From Neoroseomonas soli (lineage in GTDB: Bacteria > Pseudomonadota > Alphaproteobacteria > Acetobacterales > Acetobacteraceae): 64,000 nucleotides of DNA. The notes beneath the pieces were generated by a model. The model was given only the letters and a program-made list of their open reading frames with translations, had not been told where the DNA came from and made no database searches. Location: assembly GCF_018129065.1 (NCBI RefSeq), contig NZ_JAAEDM010000006.1:1-64000 (forward strand), given 5' to 3'. How positions within the stretch are numbered: the first letter of the stretch is position 1; every line of letters begins with the position of its first letter. Made by a program: the position numbers and the translations under genes. Positions 35,450 through 46,443 of the stretch are shown in pieces.

Positions 35450-36100
35450 ATGGTCGAGACCGCGCACAGCCCCTTCGTGAAGGACCTGATCACGGTCCTC
35501 GACTGGGGGGGGACCTTCATCTTCGCCCTGAGCGGCGGGCTGCTCGGCGTGAAGAAGAGGTTCGACCTGTTCGGCGTCCTGTTCCTGTCCTTCGTGGTCG
35601 CCGTCGTCGGCGGGATCACCCGCGACCTCCTGATCGGCGCCGTGCCCCCCGCGGCGATCACCGAGATCCATTACTTCCTGATCGCGATCGTCGGCGGCCT
35701 CGTGACCTTCTGGTGGTATCCCAGCCTGACGCTGCTTCAGCGCAAGATCCTCGTCCTGGACGCGGTCGGGCTGGGGCTCTTCGCGGTGATCGGGGCGCAG
35801 AAGGCGATCGACTTCGGCATCAACCCGCTGATGGCCGGCATACTGGGCATGCTCACGGGGATCGGCGGCGGGATGCTGCGCGACCTTCTCGCCGGCGAGG
35901 TCCCCTTCGTGCTGAAAGGGGACATCTACGCGCTGGCCGCGCTGACCGGCGGCGCGGTCGTCTCGATCGGCCATGTCATGGCCATCTCGCCGTCCATTTC
36001 CATGCTGCTGGGCGCGGCCGCGTGCATCCTCCTCCGCCTCCTGGCGATCTTCCGGGGATGGCGTGCGCCTGTCGCGCGATGGGGCGGGGACCACGATTAG
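35450..36100 (+). CDS. TRIC/UPF0126 family cation channel-like membrane protein
   Basis: A 216-residue protein with seven hydrophobic segments and an internal duplication: FALSGGLLGVKKRFDLFGV and GGITRDLLIG in the first half, LFAVIGAQKAIDFGINPLMA and GIGGGMLRDLLAGEVP in the second. Such bacterial homologues of trimeric intracellular cation channels conduct K+; the physiological role in bacteria is not clear. Confidence 0.88.
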   Translation: MVETAHSPFVKDLITVLDWGGTFIFALSGGLLGVKKRFDLFGVLFLSFVVAVVGGITRDLLIGAVPPAAITEIHYFLIAIVGGLVTFWWYPSLTLLQRKILVLDAVGLGLFAVIGAQKAIDFGINPLMAGILGMLTGIGGGMLRDLLAGEVPFVLKGDIYALAALTGGAVVSIGHVMAISPSISMLLGAAACILLRLLAIFRGWRAPVARWGGDHD

Positions 36101-36164
36101 GAACGGCCGGCGGCCCCGCAGCCTCGTCGTGGCGCCAGGTTCGACGAAGGCGGGTAGGGGGGGC

Positions 36165-36269
36165 AGAGCGGTTTCCGTTCGCCCCGGTTCACGAACACCG
36201 CTCCAGGCCGTTGTCTTGCGAGCATCTTCATCCGCTCAGGTGATTCCACCTGATCGGGATCTGCTCTAA
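36165..36269 (-). repeat. Composite hairpin repeat, copy 5 (stem type A)
   Basis: GAGCGGTTTCCGTTCGCC ... CACCGCTCC (hairpin I), a linker with GCGAGCATCTTCA, then TCAGGTGATTCCACCTGA (hairpin II, 36236-36253) and GATCTGCTCTAA. The TAG on the minus strand (36266-36268) is the stop codon of the epoxide hydrolase-like gene. Confidence 0.85.
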
Positions 36270-37375
36270 CTCCCCGCGACCTTCAGGAAATCCAGCAGCA
36301 GCGCGACCGTCTCCGCCGGCTTCTCCTGCTGCACCCAGTGCCCCGCGCCGGGCACGAGATGCGTCCCGCGCCAGTCCGCGGAGGCCTCCGTCTCCATCTT
36401 CCGCAGCGCGCCGGGAGCCTGCTGCACGCCCCAGTCGCGCGCGCCGCCGATGAAGCAGGCCGGCACCTCGATGCGCTTTCCGGCGAAGGCTTCCATCTCC
36501 ATGTTCGTGCCGGTGAAGCGTGTGCGGTACCAGTTCAGCCCGCCCTGGAAGCCGCTGCGGCCGTATTCCTGCGCGTAGATCGCGACCTCGTCGTCCGTCA
36601 GCCAGGCGCTGGCGGTAGCAGGCATCTCGTGCGCCACCGTCTGCGGCATGGTCTCGTGCAGGTCCATCACGTAGTAGGTCGGCAGCTTCGCGAGTTCCTC
36701 CGCGGTCCAGCCCTTCAGCGGGAAGACGTCGTTGCCGGCCCAGTCGCCGCTCTTGTGGTGGTAGTAGGCGCGGAAGAAGGCCGGCAGGCCCTGCGGCGCG
36801 GCCATCAGGTCCCCATTGGCCGGGCGCGTCGCATAGTACCAGTGGTAATGCTTGCGCGGCCGGGCCAGCGCCGCGAGGTCCTGCGCGATGTCCGCCACCG
36901 GCGCGCGATGCGCGGCGCCGATCGATGGCGGCCCGGCGAAGGGCGCGCTCATCAACGCGACGCGACGGAACACGTCGGGCCGCACCAATGCGCAATGCGC
37001 CGCGACGGGCGAGCCGAAATCATGCCCGATCACCGCATGCAGCCGCTCGATGCCGAGCGCGCCGAGCAACGCCAACTGGTCGCGGATCAGGTTGAGCAGT
37101 GCGAAGGGCCGCAGTTCCGCGTCATAGGCGTCGTTCCAGCCCATGGTGCGGCCATAGCCGCGCTGGTCCGGCGCGACGACGTGGAAGCCGGCCGCCGCCA
37201 GCGGCAGCATCACCTTGCGCCAGGAATAGGCGAGTTCGGGGAAGCCGTGCAGCAGCAGCAGCGCCGGGCGCCCGGCCTCGCCGGCCTCCAGCACGTGCAT
37301 CGTCAGACCGTTGATGCCCTCGACCATCCGCGAGCGGATGCCGGCGGGCAGCGTGGCGTGGCGCAGCGGGTCCAT
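36266..37375 (-). CDS. Alpha/beta hydrolase, epoxide hydrolase-like
   Basis: A 369-residue alpha/beta-hydrolase. LLLLHGFPELAYSWRKVM is the oxyanion HGxP motif, VIGHDFGSPVAAHCA contains the nucleophile Asp, and the C-terminal GAGHWVQQEKP provides the catalytic His; a cap domain with lid Tyr residues (GGLNWYRTRF) fits soluble epoxide hydrolases. The stop codon lies in a composite repeat. Confidence 0.87.
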   Translation of the reverse strand: MDPLRHATLPAGIRSRMVEGINGLTMHVLEAGEAGRPALLLLHGFPELAYSWRKVMLPLAAAGFHVVAPDQRGYGRTMGWNDAYDAELRPFALLNLIRDQLALLGALGIERLHAVIGHDFGSPVAAHCALVRPDVFRRVALMSAPFAGPPSIGAAHRAPVADIAQDLAALARPRKHYHWYYATRPANGDLMAAPQGLPAFFRAYYHHKSGDWAGNDVFPLKGWTAEELAKLPTYYVMDLHETMPQTVAHEMPATASAWLTDDEVAIYAQEYGRSGFQGGLNWYRTRFTGTNMEMEAFAGKRIEVPACFIGGARDWGVQQAPGALRKMETEASADWRGTHLVPGAGHWVQQEKPAETVALLLDFLKVAGS

Positions 37376-37476
37376 GGCGTTCTCTCCTCCGTTGCCGCCA
37401 TCCGGCCCGCGAAGCGCGGCGCGATCAAGCCCCCGCGCGTTTGACGCGCCGCGCCGCTGCGACGAATCTCCGCGCC

Positions 37477-39000
37477 ATGCGGGATGGAATCGCCTGGTCG
37501 AACGACCTTCTCACCCTCGCCGCGCGCTTCGGGGACCGTATCGCGGTCACCGATGGCGCGGCGACCTTGTCCTATCGCGCGCTCGCGGAGCGTGCCCATG
37601 CGCTGGGCCATCGGCTGCGCGCGGCGGGTGTCGCGCCCGGTGCGCCGGTCGCCTCGCTGGTGCCGAACGGCTGCGACGCGCCCTGGGTCAGCGCCGGCCT
37701 GACCATCGCCGGCGTGGCGGAGGTCCCGATCAACGCCGCATCGACCGATGCGGAACTCGGCTGGTTCGCGGAACTCACGGGGTTCCGGCGCATCCTCGCG
37801 CACCGCGCGCAGGCGGGGCGGCTCGCCGCGCTCGGCTTCGAACCCTGGGCGATCGAGGACATCGCGCCGGACCCCGCACCCGCGCCGTTGCCGCCGGTCC
37901 CGGCCGAGGCCTGGGGCCGCATCCTCTTCACCTCCGGCACCACGGGCCGGCCCAAGGCCATCGTGCACACCCATGGCGGGCGCTGGACCGCGCATCTGCT
38001 GCAACGCGCCGTGCTGCCCTTCACGCCTGGTCCCGGCGACCGCGTGCTCCTGATGACGCCCTTCGTCCACGGTGCCTCGCTCATCGCCGCCGCCTGGCTC
38101 GAACAGGGCGGCGAGGTGGTGCTGCAGGATGGCGTGCGCGCCGATCGCGTGGCGCCGATCCTGGACGCCGGGCCCTCCGCGATCTTCGCCCCGCCGACGG
38201 TGCTGGCGAAGATCCTCTCGCTGTTCCCGGGCCGGCGGTTCGAGGGCGTGCGCTGCATCTTCACCGGCACCTCGACGCTCTCGCGCGAACTCTGGCGCCG
38301 CGCGGCGGAGGCCTTCGGCCCGGTGGTCCGCATCACCTACGGCATGAGCGAGTGCTTCAACCCCATCTGCGTGCTCGAGCCGCCGGAGGTCGCCGAGGCG
38401 ATGGCCGAGGCGGATGACGGCCTCGGCGCGAACCTGGGCTGGCCCGCCCCCGGCGTCGAGATCGCCATCCGCGCCGAGGACGGCACCCCCCTGCCGCCGG
38501 GCGAACCGGGCGAGATCCATCTCCGTGCCCGCCACATGGCCGCGGGCACCATCACCGGCGCGGGCTTCGCCGCGCGCCCGCCCGGCGGATGGCACCGCAC
38601 GGGGGATCTCGGCGTCATCGACGCGCGCGGGCGGTTGCGCCTCTCGGGCCGCGCGGCGGACCTGATGAAATCCGGCGGCTACCGCGTCCATCCGGGGGAG
38701 ATCGAGGCGGTGCTGGACGGCGCCGCGGGCGGCCGCGTCATCTGCGTGCTTGGCCTGCCCTCCGACTATTGGGGGGAGGTGATCGTCGCCGTCGCCGAGG
38801 CCCCGCCCGAGGACTGGGTCACCGAGGCCGAGACGCGAATCGCCGCGCTGGCCCGCCACAAGCGCCCGCGTGCCTGGCTCGCCCTGCCGGAACTGCCGCG
38901 CAACGCGCAAGGCAAGGTGGTGCGCGCCCGGGTGCGGGAGGCCGTCCTCGCCGCCCATGTGCTGGAGGACGGACCGCACCCACGGATTGTGGCGCGATAG
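37477..39000 (+). CDS. AMP-dependent acyl-CoA synthetase/ligase
   Basis: A 507-residue member of the ANL (acyl-CoA ligase) superfamily. LFTSGTTGRPKAIVHTHGG is the P-loop, ITYGMSECFN the A5-type motif, WHRTGDLGVIDARGRLRLSG the A7/A8 region, and the C-terminal NAQGKVVRARVRE carries the catalytic Lys. ATG 37477 is preferred; a TTG at 37441 would add 12 residues. It activates a carboxylic acid of unknown identity to its CoA ester. Confidence 0.9.
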   Translation: MRDGIAWSNDLLTLAARFGDRIAVTDGAATLSYRALAERAHALGHRLRAAGVAPGAPVASLVPNGCDAPWVSAGLTIAGVAEVPINAASTDAELGWFAELTGFRRILAHRAQAGRLAALGFEPWAIEDIAPDPAPAPLPPVPAEAWGRILFTSGTTGRPKAIVHTHGGRWTAHLLQRAVLPFTPGPGDRVLLMTPFVHGASLIAAAWLEQGGEVVLQDGVRADRVAPILDAGPSAIFAPPTVLAKILSLFPGRRFEGVRCIFTGTSTLSRELWRRAAEAFGPVVRITYGMSECFNPICVLEPPEVAEAMAEADDGLGANLGWPAPGVEIAIRAEDGTPLPPGEPGEIHLRARHMAAGTITGAGFAARPPGGWHRTGDLGVIDARGRLRLSGRAADLMKSGGYRVHPGEIEAVLDGAAGGRVICVLGLPSDYWGEVIVAVAEAPPEDWVTEAETRIAALARHKRPRAWLALPELPRNAQGKVVRARVREAVLAAHVLEDGPHPRIVAR

Positions 39001-39100
39001 CCGCAATGGCGCCTTCGTGCGCGGCGAGCGGCGGTATCGCGCTTGTCCCGCCGCGCATCAGGCGGAATGATCCGGCCAGCCCAAATCCGGAGGATTCGAT

Positions 39101-39574
39101 ATGTTTTCTAGACGTTTGCTTGCCGGCGCGGCGGTGGTCGCGGCACTCGGCGCCGGCGGCGTGGCGGCGCAGAACTACAACATGCCGCCATCCTTCGGGA
39201 CGGCGAACCTGCGCTTCAACTTCCAGCCCGACCCCTTCGTGGTGAACGTGACCGCCGGCGGGAACATCGCCGCCGAGCGCATCGGCGGGCCGGGCTGCGT
39301 GGGCGCGATCGCCCAGGCGCCCGACGTGCGGCTGAACTACCAGGCGGGCGGCGGGCTGCCGCTCTACATCGCGGCGCAATCGCGCTTCGACGTCACGCTG
39401 GTGGTCAACCTGCCGAACGGGCAATGGGTCTGCAACGACGACTTCATCGGCACCCATGCGGGCATGGTCTTCAGCCAGCCCCTGTCCGGCCAGTACGACA
39501 TCTGGATCGGCCATTACGACCGCGGCCGCGGCGTGCCGGCGCAGCTCATCATCTCGGAAGTGCCGCCGCGCTGA
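39101..39574 (+). CDS. Secreted beta-rich protein, function unknown
   Basis: A 157-residue protein with a signal peptide (MFSRRLLAGAAVVAALGAG, cleavage near VAA-Q) and a mature part made of beta strands: FQPDPFVVNVTAGGNI, YIAAQSRFDVTLVVNLPNG and GQYDIWIGHYDRG resemble the pre-peptidase-type or S1-protease-associated C-terminal beta-sandwich. Two Cys (about residues 66 and 111) may form a disulfide. No catalytic triad is visible. Confidence 0.72.
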   Translation: MFSRRLLAGAAVVAALGAGGVAAQNYNMPPSFGTANLRFNFQPDPFVVNVTAGGNIAAERIGGPGCVGAIAQAPDVRLNYQAGGGLPLYIAAQSRFDVTLVVNLPNGQWVCNDDFIGTHAGMVFSQPLSGQYDIWIGHYDRGRGVPAQLIISEVPPR

Positions 39575-39783
39575 CGGCAGGCGCGGCAGCCGCGGAGGTG
39601 CCGCGCCTGCCGCACCCCGGCCTGCAATGTGGCCGCCGCGAATGCTGCGGCGGCGCGCATCGCGAGCCCTGCCCGGGTCGCCTCGCGGCGCGCGGCATGC
39701 CCTTGCGGCGCGTCGCGCGGCGTGCTGAGTGACGCACAATTGATCGCGGGGGATCACCCCGCTGCCGGGAAGGGAATGTCAGC

Positions 39784-40761
39784 ATGAAGATTGCCCGCCG
39801 CCACGCGCTCGCTCTGGCCGCCTCGACGCTCTCGCTGCCCGGTATCGCCGCGGCGCAGGCGCCCTGGCCCAACCGTCCGATCCGCATGGTCATTCCCTGG
39901 CCGCCGGGGCAGGCGACCGACCTCGCGGGCCGCGTCATGGCGCAGCACCTGCAGGACCGGCTCGGCGTGCCGGTGGTGCCGGAGAACCGCGCCGGGGCCG
40001 GCGGCACCATCGGCACCGACGCGGTCGCGAAGGCGGCGCCGGACGGCTACACCATCCTTGCCGCTTCCTCCGGGCCGGTGACCATCGCACCGCTGCTGCA
40101 GCGCGTGCCCTTCGATGCCGAGAAGGACCTCGCGCCGGTCGCTATGATGGGCATCTCGCCCTACCTGCTGGTGGTGAAGCCGGACTTCCCGGCGCGCACG
40201 ACGCAGGAATTCATCGCCCTGCTGCGGGCCCGGCCGGGGCATTACACCTTCGGCTCCTCCGGCACCGCGGCGACGGCGCACCTGATCGCCGAGGCCTTCA
40301 ACGCCCGCGCCCGGGTCGAGGCGCTGCACGTCCCCTTCCAGGGCAGTTCGCCTTCGATGACGGCGCTGATGGGCGGGCAGATCCACTACAGCATCGAGAC
40401 CCTGGCGGCGACCAACCCGCTGGTGCGCCAGGGCAACCTGCGCGCGCTCGGCATCTCGCTGGCCGGCGGCAGTTCGCTGGCGCCGGGCGTGGAGCCCTTC
40501 GCGCGGGTGCCGGGGCTGGAAGGCTTCGACGCCGGCGCCTGGCTTGGCGTCATGGTGCCGGGCGGCACGCCGCGCCCGATCGTCGATCGCCTGGCGGCCG
40601 AGGTGGCGACGGGCGTCGCCGACCCCGCCGTGCGCGGCCGCATCGAGAGCATCAGCGTCGAGCCGATCGCCCGCGGGTCGGATGATTTCGCGGCCTATCT
40701 GCGCGGGCAGCGCGAGCTGTTCCAGAACATCATCCGCAGCGCGAACATCCGGCTCGATTAG
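39784..40761 (+). CDS. Bug family (TctC-like) substrate-binding protein, orphan
   Basis: A 325-residue periplasmic binding protein with signal peptide (cleavage near AAA-Q). WPNRPIRMVIPWPPGQATD and PENRAGAGGTIGTDAVAKAA are the family ligand loops. No tctA/tctB lies beside it. The TAG stop belongs to the composite repeat that follows. Good Shine-Dalgarno (GGGAAGGGA) upstream. Confidence 0.9.
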   Translation: MKIARRHALALAASTLSLPGIAAAQAPWPNRPIRMVIPWPPGQATDLAGRVMAQHLQDRLGVPVVPENRAGAGGTIGTDAVAKAAPDGYTILAASSGPVTIAPLLQRVPFDAEKDLAPVAMMGISPYLLVVKPDFPARTTQEFIALLRARPGHYTFGSSGTAATAHLIAEAFNARARVEALHVPFQGSSPSMTALMGGQIHYSIETLAATNPLVRQGNLRALGISLAGGSSLAPGVEPFARVPGLEGFDAGAWLGVMVPGGTPRPIVDRLAAEVATGVADPAVRGRIESISVEPIARGSDDFAAYLRGQRELFQNIIRSANIRLD

Positions 40762-40864
40762 AGCAGGTCCCGATCAGGTCGAATCACCTGATCGGGTGGA
40801 GATGCCCGCGAAAACAATACCCGGGATCGAGTTCCGTGAGCCCGGGCGCATGGAAACCGATCCA
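40759..40864 (+). repeat. Composite hairpin repeat, copy 6 (stem type A)
   Basis: TAGAGCAGGTCC, hairpin II ATCAGGTCGAATCACCTGAT (40773-40792; the G to C change falls in the loop), GGAGATGCCCGCG, and a degenerate hairpin I. A further partial hairpin I arm (GCGAACGAAAACCGCTCC, 40951-40968) lies 90 bases on, so a second damaged copy may be nested here. Confidence 0.8.
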
Positions 40865-40987
40865 GGAGATCCCGGCCGGGCCGGATCTCCCGAACGCAGC
40901 TCGGGATGCCTGCGGCACCAAAAGCCTGGAGGGGGCGCCGTAGCCCCGTGCGAACGAAAACCGCTCCAGGACCGGGCGGCCGGCGCG

Positions 40988-41227
40988 TCAGCCGAAGGCG
41001 CGCAGACCCGCCCGCACGCCGAACCAGATCGGCACCCAGAGCATCAGGGACAGCAGGACGGCGATCACCAGCCGCGCCGCCGGCGGCCAAGTCCCGAACC
41101 GGGCCCACAACGAGGCGGTGAGGGAGACACCGGCCTGCTCCGCATCGGCCGCGACGACGGTGGCGGGGGGGCAGGTCGGCGGCGATGCCATCTCAGGCGT
41201 GGTGACGCCCCTCTTGCTGCTGCTCAT
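40988..41227 (-). CDS. Small membrane protein, function unknown
   Basis: A 79-residue protein starting MSSSKRGVTTPEM with AAGGGGG just upstream, a Pro/Ala-rich segment, and one hydrophobic helix (LVIAVLLSLMLWVPIWF) before a short basic tail. The open frame extends to 41401 but the longer N-terminus is not protein-like. No family recognised. Confidence 0.55.
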   Translation of the reverse strand: MSSSKRGVTTPEMASPPTCPPATVVAADAEQAGVSLTASLWARFGTWPPAARLVIAVLLSLMLWVPIWFGVRAGLRAFG

Positions 41228-41282
41228 AGCCCCCTTGCGCAGATTTCTCACGGGTACGTTATCCCGAATGGTTTCGCGTGGG

Positions 41283-41302
41283 GCGAGCATAAAAAAGCTC
41301 GC
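41283..41302. terminator. Hairpin in an AT-rich spacer
   Basis: GCGAGC and GCTCGC flank the loop ATAAAAAA in an unusually AT-rich spacer (41228-41437). It may mark the leader of the small membrane gene on the minus strand or the end region of the UbiH-like gene transcript. Confidence 0.35.
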
Positions 41303-41437
41303 AATCCACGATTCTTGCGCATCCGGCACGTGCATCAGCCGTGGATGCCCGGGAATCTTGGCCTCGAAGCAGGATAACGAGCCCGGAACATGACGGTCCA
41401 TACATAAATTTCGCGTATTGCGCGAGTCCGCAGCGGC

Positions 41438-43216
<1,779 letters not shown>

Positions 43217-43227
43217 GGCGGCGTCCC

Positions 43228-44595
43228 ATGACCGGAAAGGAAGAGACGACTGTGAAGCGCATGCTCGCGCGCTGCGGCCTGGCCGCGGCCACCCTGATGC
43301 TGGCCGCGGCGCCGGCCTTCGCGCAGGACGCCAAGGTGGACACCGGCGACGCGGCCTGGATGCTGACCTCCACCGCGCTCGTGCTGATGATGACCATCCC
43401 CGGCGTGGCGCTCTTCTATGCGGGCATGGTCCGCAAGAAGAACGTGCTGGCGACGATGATGCAGTCCTTCTTCATCTGCGCGCTGGTGACGGTGCTGTGG
43501 ATGGTGGCGGGCTATTCGATCGCCTTCGGCGACGGCGGCACCTACGGCGCCTATGTGGGGGACTTCTCGAAGTTCCTGCTCGCCGGCCTCTCGGAGAACT
43601 GGGACAAGCCCTTCACCCTGGGCACCGGCGACGGGGCGGTCGCCTTCACCATCCCCGAGAGCGTCTTCCTGACCTTCCAGATGACCTTCGCGATCATCAC
43701 CGCGGCGCTGATCACCGGCGCGGTGGCGGACCGCATGAAGTTCTCGGCGCTGGTGCTCTTCGTCTCGTTGTGGACGCTGCTGATCTACTCCCCGATCGCG
43801 CATTGGGTGTGGCATCCGAATGGCTGGCTCTTCGGCCTCGGCGCGCTCGACTTCGCGGGTGGCACGGTGGTGCACATCAATGCGGGTGTCGCGGGCCTGG
43901 TGGCCGCGCTCGTGCTCGGCAAGCGCGTGGGCTACGGCAGCGAGAACATGGCGCCGTTCAACCTCGGCCTGGCAGTTGTCGGCGCCGCCCTGCTCTGGGT
44001 GGGCTGGTTCGGCTTCAATGCCGGCTCGGCGGGCTCCTCGGGCGGCGGCCGCGCGGGCATGGCCATGCTGGTGACGCAGATCGCCGCCGGCAGCGCGGTG
44101 CTCTCCTGGACCGTCGCGGAATGGGTGATCAAGGGGAAGCCCTCGGTGCTCGGCGCCATCTCGGGTGCGGTGGCGGGGCTGGTCGCCATCACCCCCGCGG
44201 CGGGTTTCGTGCTGCCGGGCTCGGCGCTGATCATCGGCCTGGCGGCGGGTCTCGCGGGCCTGTGGGGCGCGACGGCGCTCAAGCACGCGCTCGGCTACGA
44301 CGACAGCCTCGACGCCTTCGGCGTGCACGGCATCTGCGGCATCGTCGGGGCGCTGCTGGTGGGCTTCCTGGCCTATGGTCCGCTCTCGGCGACCACCGCG
44401 GCGCCGGAGGGTTCGGCCGGCGGCATGGAGCAGTTCATCAAGCAGCTCTATGCGGTCGGTGCGACGCTCGCCTTCACGGCGGTGGGCACGTTCATCCTGC
44501 TCAAGATCGTGGACGCCATCGTCGGCCTGCGCGTGAGCGAGGAAGAGGAGCGCGAGGGTCTCGACGTGACGCTGCACGGGGAACGCATCAACTGA
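43228..44595 (+). CDS. amtB: Ammonium transporter
   Basis: A 455-residue Amt channel with a cleavable signal (ending AFA-Q) and eleven membrane segments. VALFYAGMVRKKN, the DFAGGTVVHINAGVAGLVAA signature with the first pore His, and FGVHGICGIVGALLVG with the second pore His are all present. ATG 43228 is used; a GTG at 43252 with AAGGAAGAG upstream is also possible. Begins 11 bases after glnK. Confidence 0.94.
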   Translation: MTGKEETTVKRMLARCGLAAATLMLAAAPAFAQDAKVDTGDAAWMLTSTALVLMMTIPGVALFYAGMVRKKNVLATMMQSFFICALVTVLWMVAGYSIAFGDGGTYGAYVGDFSKFLLAGLSENWDKPFTLGTGDGAVAFTIPESVFLTFQMTFAIITAALITGAVADRMKFSALVLFVSLWTLLIYSPIAHWVWHPNGWLFGLGALDFAGGTVVHINAGVAGLVAALVLGKRVGYGSENMAPFNLGLAVVGAALLWVGWFGFNAGSAGSSGGGRAGMAMLVTQIAAGSAVLSWTVAEWVIKGKPSVLGAISGAVAGLVAITPAAGFVLPGSALIIGLAAGLAGLWGATALKHALGYDDSLDAFGVHGICGIVGALLVGFLAYGPLSATTAAPEGSAGGMEQFIKQLYAVGATLAFTAVGTFILLKIVDAIVGLRVSEEEEREGLDVTLHGERIN

Positions 44596-44623
44596 TGTCG
44601 GCCTGAAGGCGGGGGACGGCGAC

Positions 44624-44649
44624 GGGCGCGGAGGGCGACCTCCGCGCCC
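44624..44649 (+). terminator. Terminator-like hairpin after amtB
   Basis: GGGCGCGGAGG and CCTCCGCGCCC form a perfect 11-bp stem with loop GCGA, 29 bases after the amtB stop codon. No T-run follows. Confidence 0.6.
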
Positions 44650-44742
44650 GAAGCATTTCCGCCTTCTGTCGCAAGGGCGAGCGCGAACACCTTCGCCATG
44701 ACCCGGATGTCCTCCGGGCACAGCGGTCGGTTCGAGCCGATG

Positions 44743-45153
44743 CTACATCCCGAGGCCGCCGTCCGGCTCGCCGCGCATCTCGGTGAAGACCGTCCTTGCG
44801 GTGATCATCGCCTCGCGCACCGCCGGCAGGCCGATATATCCGCTGAGGTGCAGCAGCGCCTCGGACAGTTCGTCCTCCGTCCAGCCCGCGCGGCGCGCCA
44901 TGCGCAGGTGGATGGCCAGTTCCGGCCAGGCATGGGTGGCGGTGTCCGAGACCACGCAGATCAGCGTCCGCGTCTTCAGGTCGAGGCCCGGGCGGTCCCA
45001 CAGCATCGCGAAGACCGCTTCGCGCGCGTAGTCGCCGAACTTCTCCATGAGCGGGTCGTCATAGACGCCCTTCGCCATGCGTTCGACCGTGGCCGCGCCC
45101 ATCAGGCGGCGCCGCATCGCGTCGCCGCGCTGCCAGAGTTCGCTCTTGGGCAT
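44743..45153 (-). CDS. Carboxymuconolactone decarboxylase family protein
   Basis: A 136-residue member of the CMD/AhpD-like family. LDLKTRTLICVVSDTATHAW and ELAIHLRMARRAGWTEDELS match PcaC-type proteins; the Cys-x-x-Cys pair of the peroxidase branch is absent. Aromatic-degradation genes are not nearby, so a true decarboxylase role is uncertain. It is on the same strand as the two peroxidase-like proteins upstream but 61 bases away. Confidence 0.85.
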   Translation of the reverse strand: MPKSELWQRGDAMRRRLMGAATVERMAKGVYDDPLMEKFGDYAREAVFAMLWDRPGLDLKTRTLICVVSDTATHAWPELAIHLRMARRAGWTEDELSEALLHLSGYIGLPAVREAMITARTVFTEMRGEPDGGLGM

Positions 45154-45214
45154 GTCCGTTCCCCCTGTTCCGTCCCGGCGCGAGCCTAGGCCCGGCCGGA
45201 CGGGAGGGGAAACG

Positions 45215-45808
45215 TCAGGCTTTCGTCGCCGGTTCCCCGAGCGAGAGCATCAGCCGGTTCGCCCAGTTGAAGAAGGCCGCGCCCTGGATGATGTCGGAGA
45301 TCGCCAGGTCGTCCATGCCCGTCGCGCGCAGCCGCTGCACATGCTCCGGCCCGAAGGTCATGGGGATCGCGGTCAGCGCGACGGAAGCGGCGACGATGGC
45401 GTTCCAGCGCTCGCCGAGATCGGCGCCGACGCCTTCCGCCAGCAGCCGGTCCACATCCGCCTCGCGCTTCGCATAGGTCGAGGCGAAGCGCGCATGGACC
45501 GAGGCGCAGTAGATGCAGCCGTTGAAGCGCGACACCGCGGCGGCGGCGAGTTCGCGATCCGCGCGCGGCGCGCCGGCATCGGTGTTGTAGAAGATGTCCT
45601 TGTCGGTGCGCGTGCGGTGCTCGAGCGCATCGGGATCGCGCGCCAGCAGCCGGAAATAATCGGACTTCGCGCGCGCCGGATCAACCAGCGCGGCGATGTG
45701 CTTCTCGGTCAGCTCGGCCTCGGCGAGCGGCTCGAGCCAGGGCAGCCAGTCGAGATGGTCGCGGGTGAAGACGTTCGGCGCGGTGCGGGGCTGGATGGTG
45801 TCGGGCAT
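45215..45808 (-). CDS. Alkylhydroperoxidase-domain protein, Avi_7169-like
   Basis: A 197-residue AhpD-fold protein. SRFNGCIYCASVHARFA holds the redox Cys-x-x-Cys with the neighbouring His, and ARDPDALEHRTRTDKDIFYN is typical of the Avi_7169 group. This group is found with a CMD-domain partner (Avi_7170 type), a luciferase-like monooxygenase and a peptide-type ABC transporter, as here. It probably removes peroxide formed by the monooxygenase (inferred). Confidence 0.87.
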   Translation of the reverse strand: MPDTIQPRTAPNVFTRDHLDWLPWLEPLAEAELTEKHIAALVDPARAKSDYFRLLARDPDALEHRTRTDKDIFYNTDAGAPRADRELAAAAVSRFNGCIYCASVHARFASTYAKREADVDRLLAEGVGADLGERWNAIVAASVALTAIPMTFGPEHVQRLRATGMDDLAISDIIQGAAFFNWANRLMLSLGEPATKA

Positions 45809-45824
45809 GGCGTGGGTCCCGGGG

Positions 45825-46412
45825 TCAGGGCGTCGCGGCCAGCACGCGCAGGCCGGCGACGACGCGGATCTGGAAGGCGAGGAAGGAGACGAGCTGCGAC
45901 AGCGTGACGATGGCATCCGTCGTCCAGCCTGCCTCGGCCAGCGGGCGGAAGCGGTCCGCCGCTGCGTCGCGCGGGTGGAAGACGAGGAAATGGGCATGCG
46001 CGAAGGCCGCCTCCAGCCGCTTGCCGAGCGCGGCGGCGACGGGGGCGGACAGCGCGAAGGTCGGCGCGGGCGTGTCCTCCGCGTTCAGTGGGCCGGGCGG
46101 GAAATGGCCCTTGGGGCCTTCCGCGAGGGTTTCGACCACCGCCAGCGCGACGGCCTTGACCAGCGCCGTGCCGCCATGCTGGGCAAGCCCCGCGGCGTAG
46201 TGCGGGTGCGTCGCCTCCGCGCGGTGCAGCCCGGTGACATAGGCGGCGACGGCGAAGCGCTCGGCGATGCTGACATCGCCGGGTTCGGCGGGCAGCAGCA
46301 GCGATTGGTAGCTGGCCTCGGCATGGGTGCGCGCCGCCGGGCGTCGCGCGCGCGCGGCGTCCAGCGCGGAGCCGGGCACGATGCTGGCCAGGGTGTCGAT
46401 CAGGTCCGTCAC
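45825..46412 (-). CDS. CMD-domain protein, Avi_7170-like
   Basis: A 195-residue protein beginning DLIDTLASIVPGSALDAARA, matching the Avi_7170-type CMD proteins, the usual partner of the downstream Avi_7169-type protein. It has the helical AhpD-like fold but no Cys-x-x-Cys, so it may be structural or bind substrate. It lies 16 bases upstream of its partner. Confidence 0.85.
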   Translation of the reverse strand: MTDLIDTLASIVPGSALDAARARRPAARTHAEASYQSLLLPAEPGDVSIAERFAVAAYVTGLHRAEATHPHYAAGLAQHGGTALVKAVALAVVETLAEGPKGHFPPGPLNAEDTPAPTFALSAPVAAALGKRLEAAFAHAHFLVFHPRDAAADRFRPLAEAGWTTDAIVTLSQLVSFLAFQIRVVAGLRVLAATP

Positions 46413-46443
46413 GGGTACGGTGTTCCCTCGGATGATGTCGTTG

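Noticed and set aside
39575-39783. Short Cys-containing ORFs after the secreted beta-rich protein
   Set aside because: No ribosome-binding site, frames extend from the upstream gene as shadows, and composition is random for this GC content.
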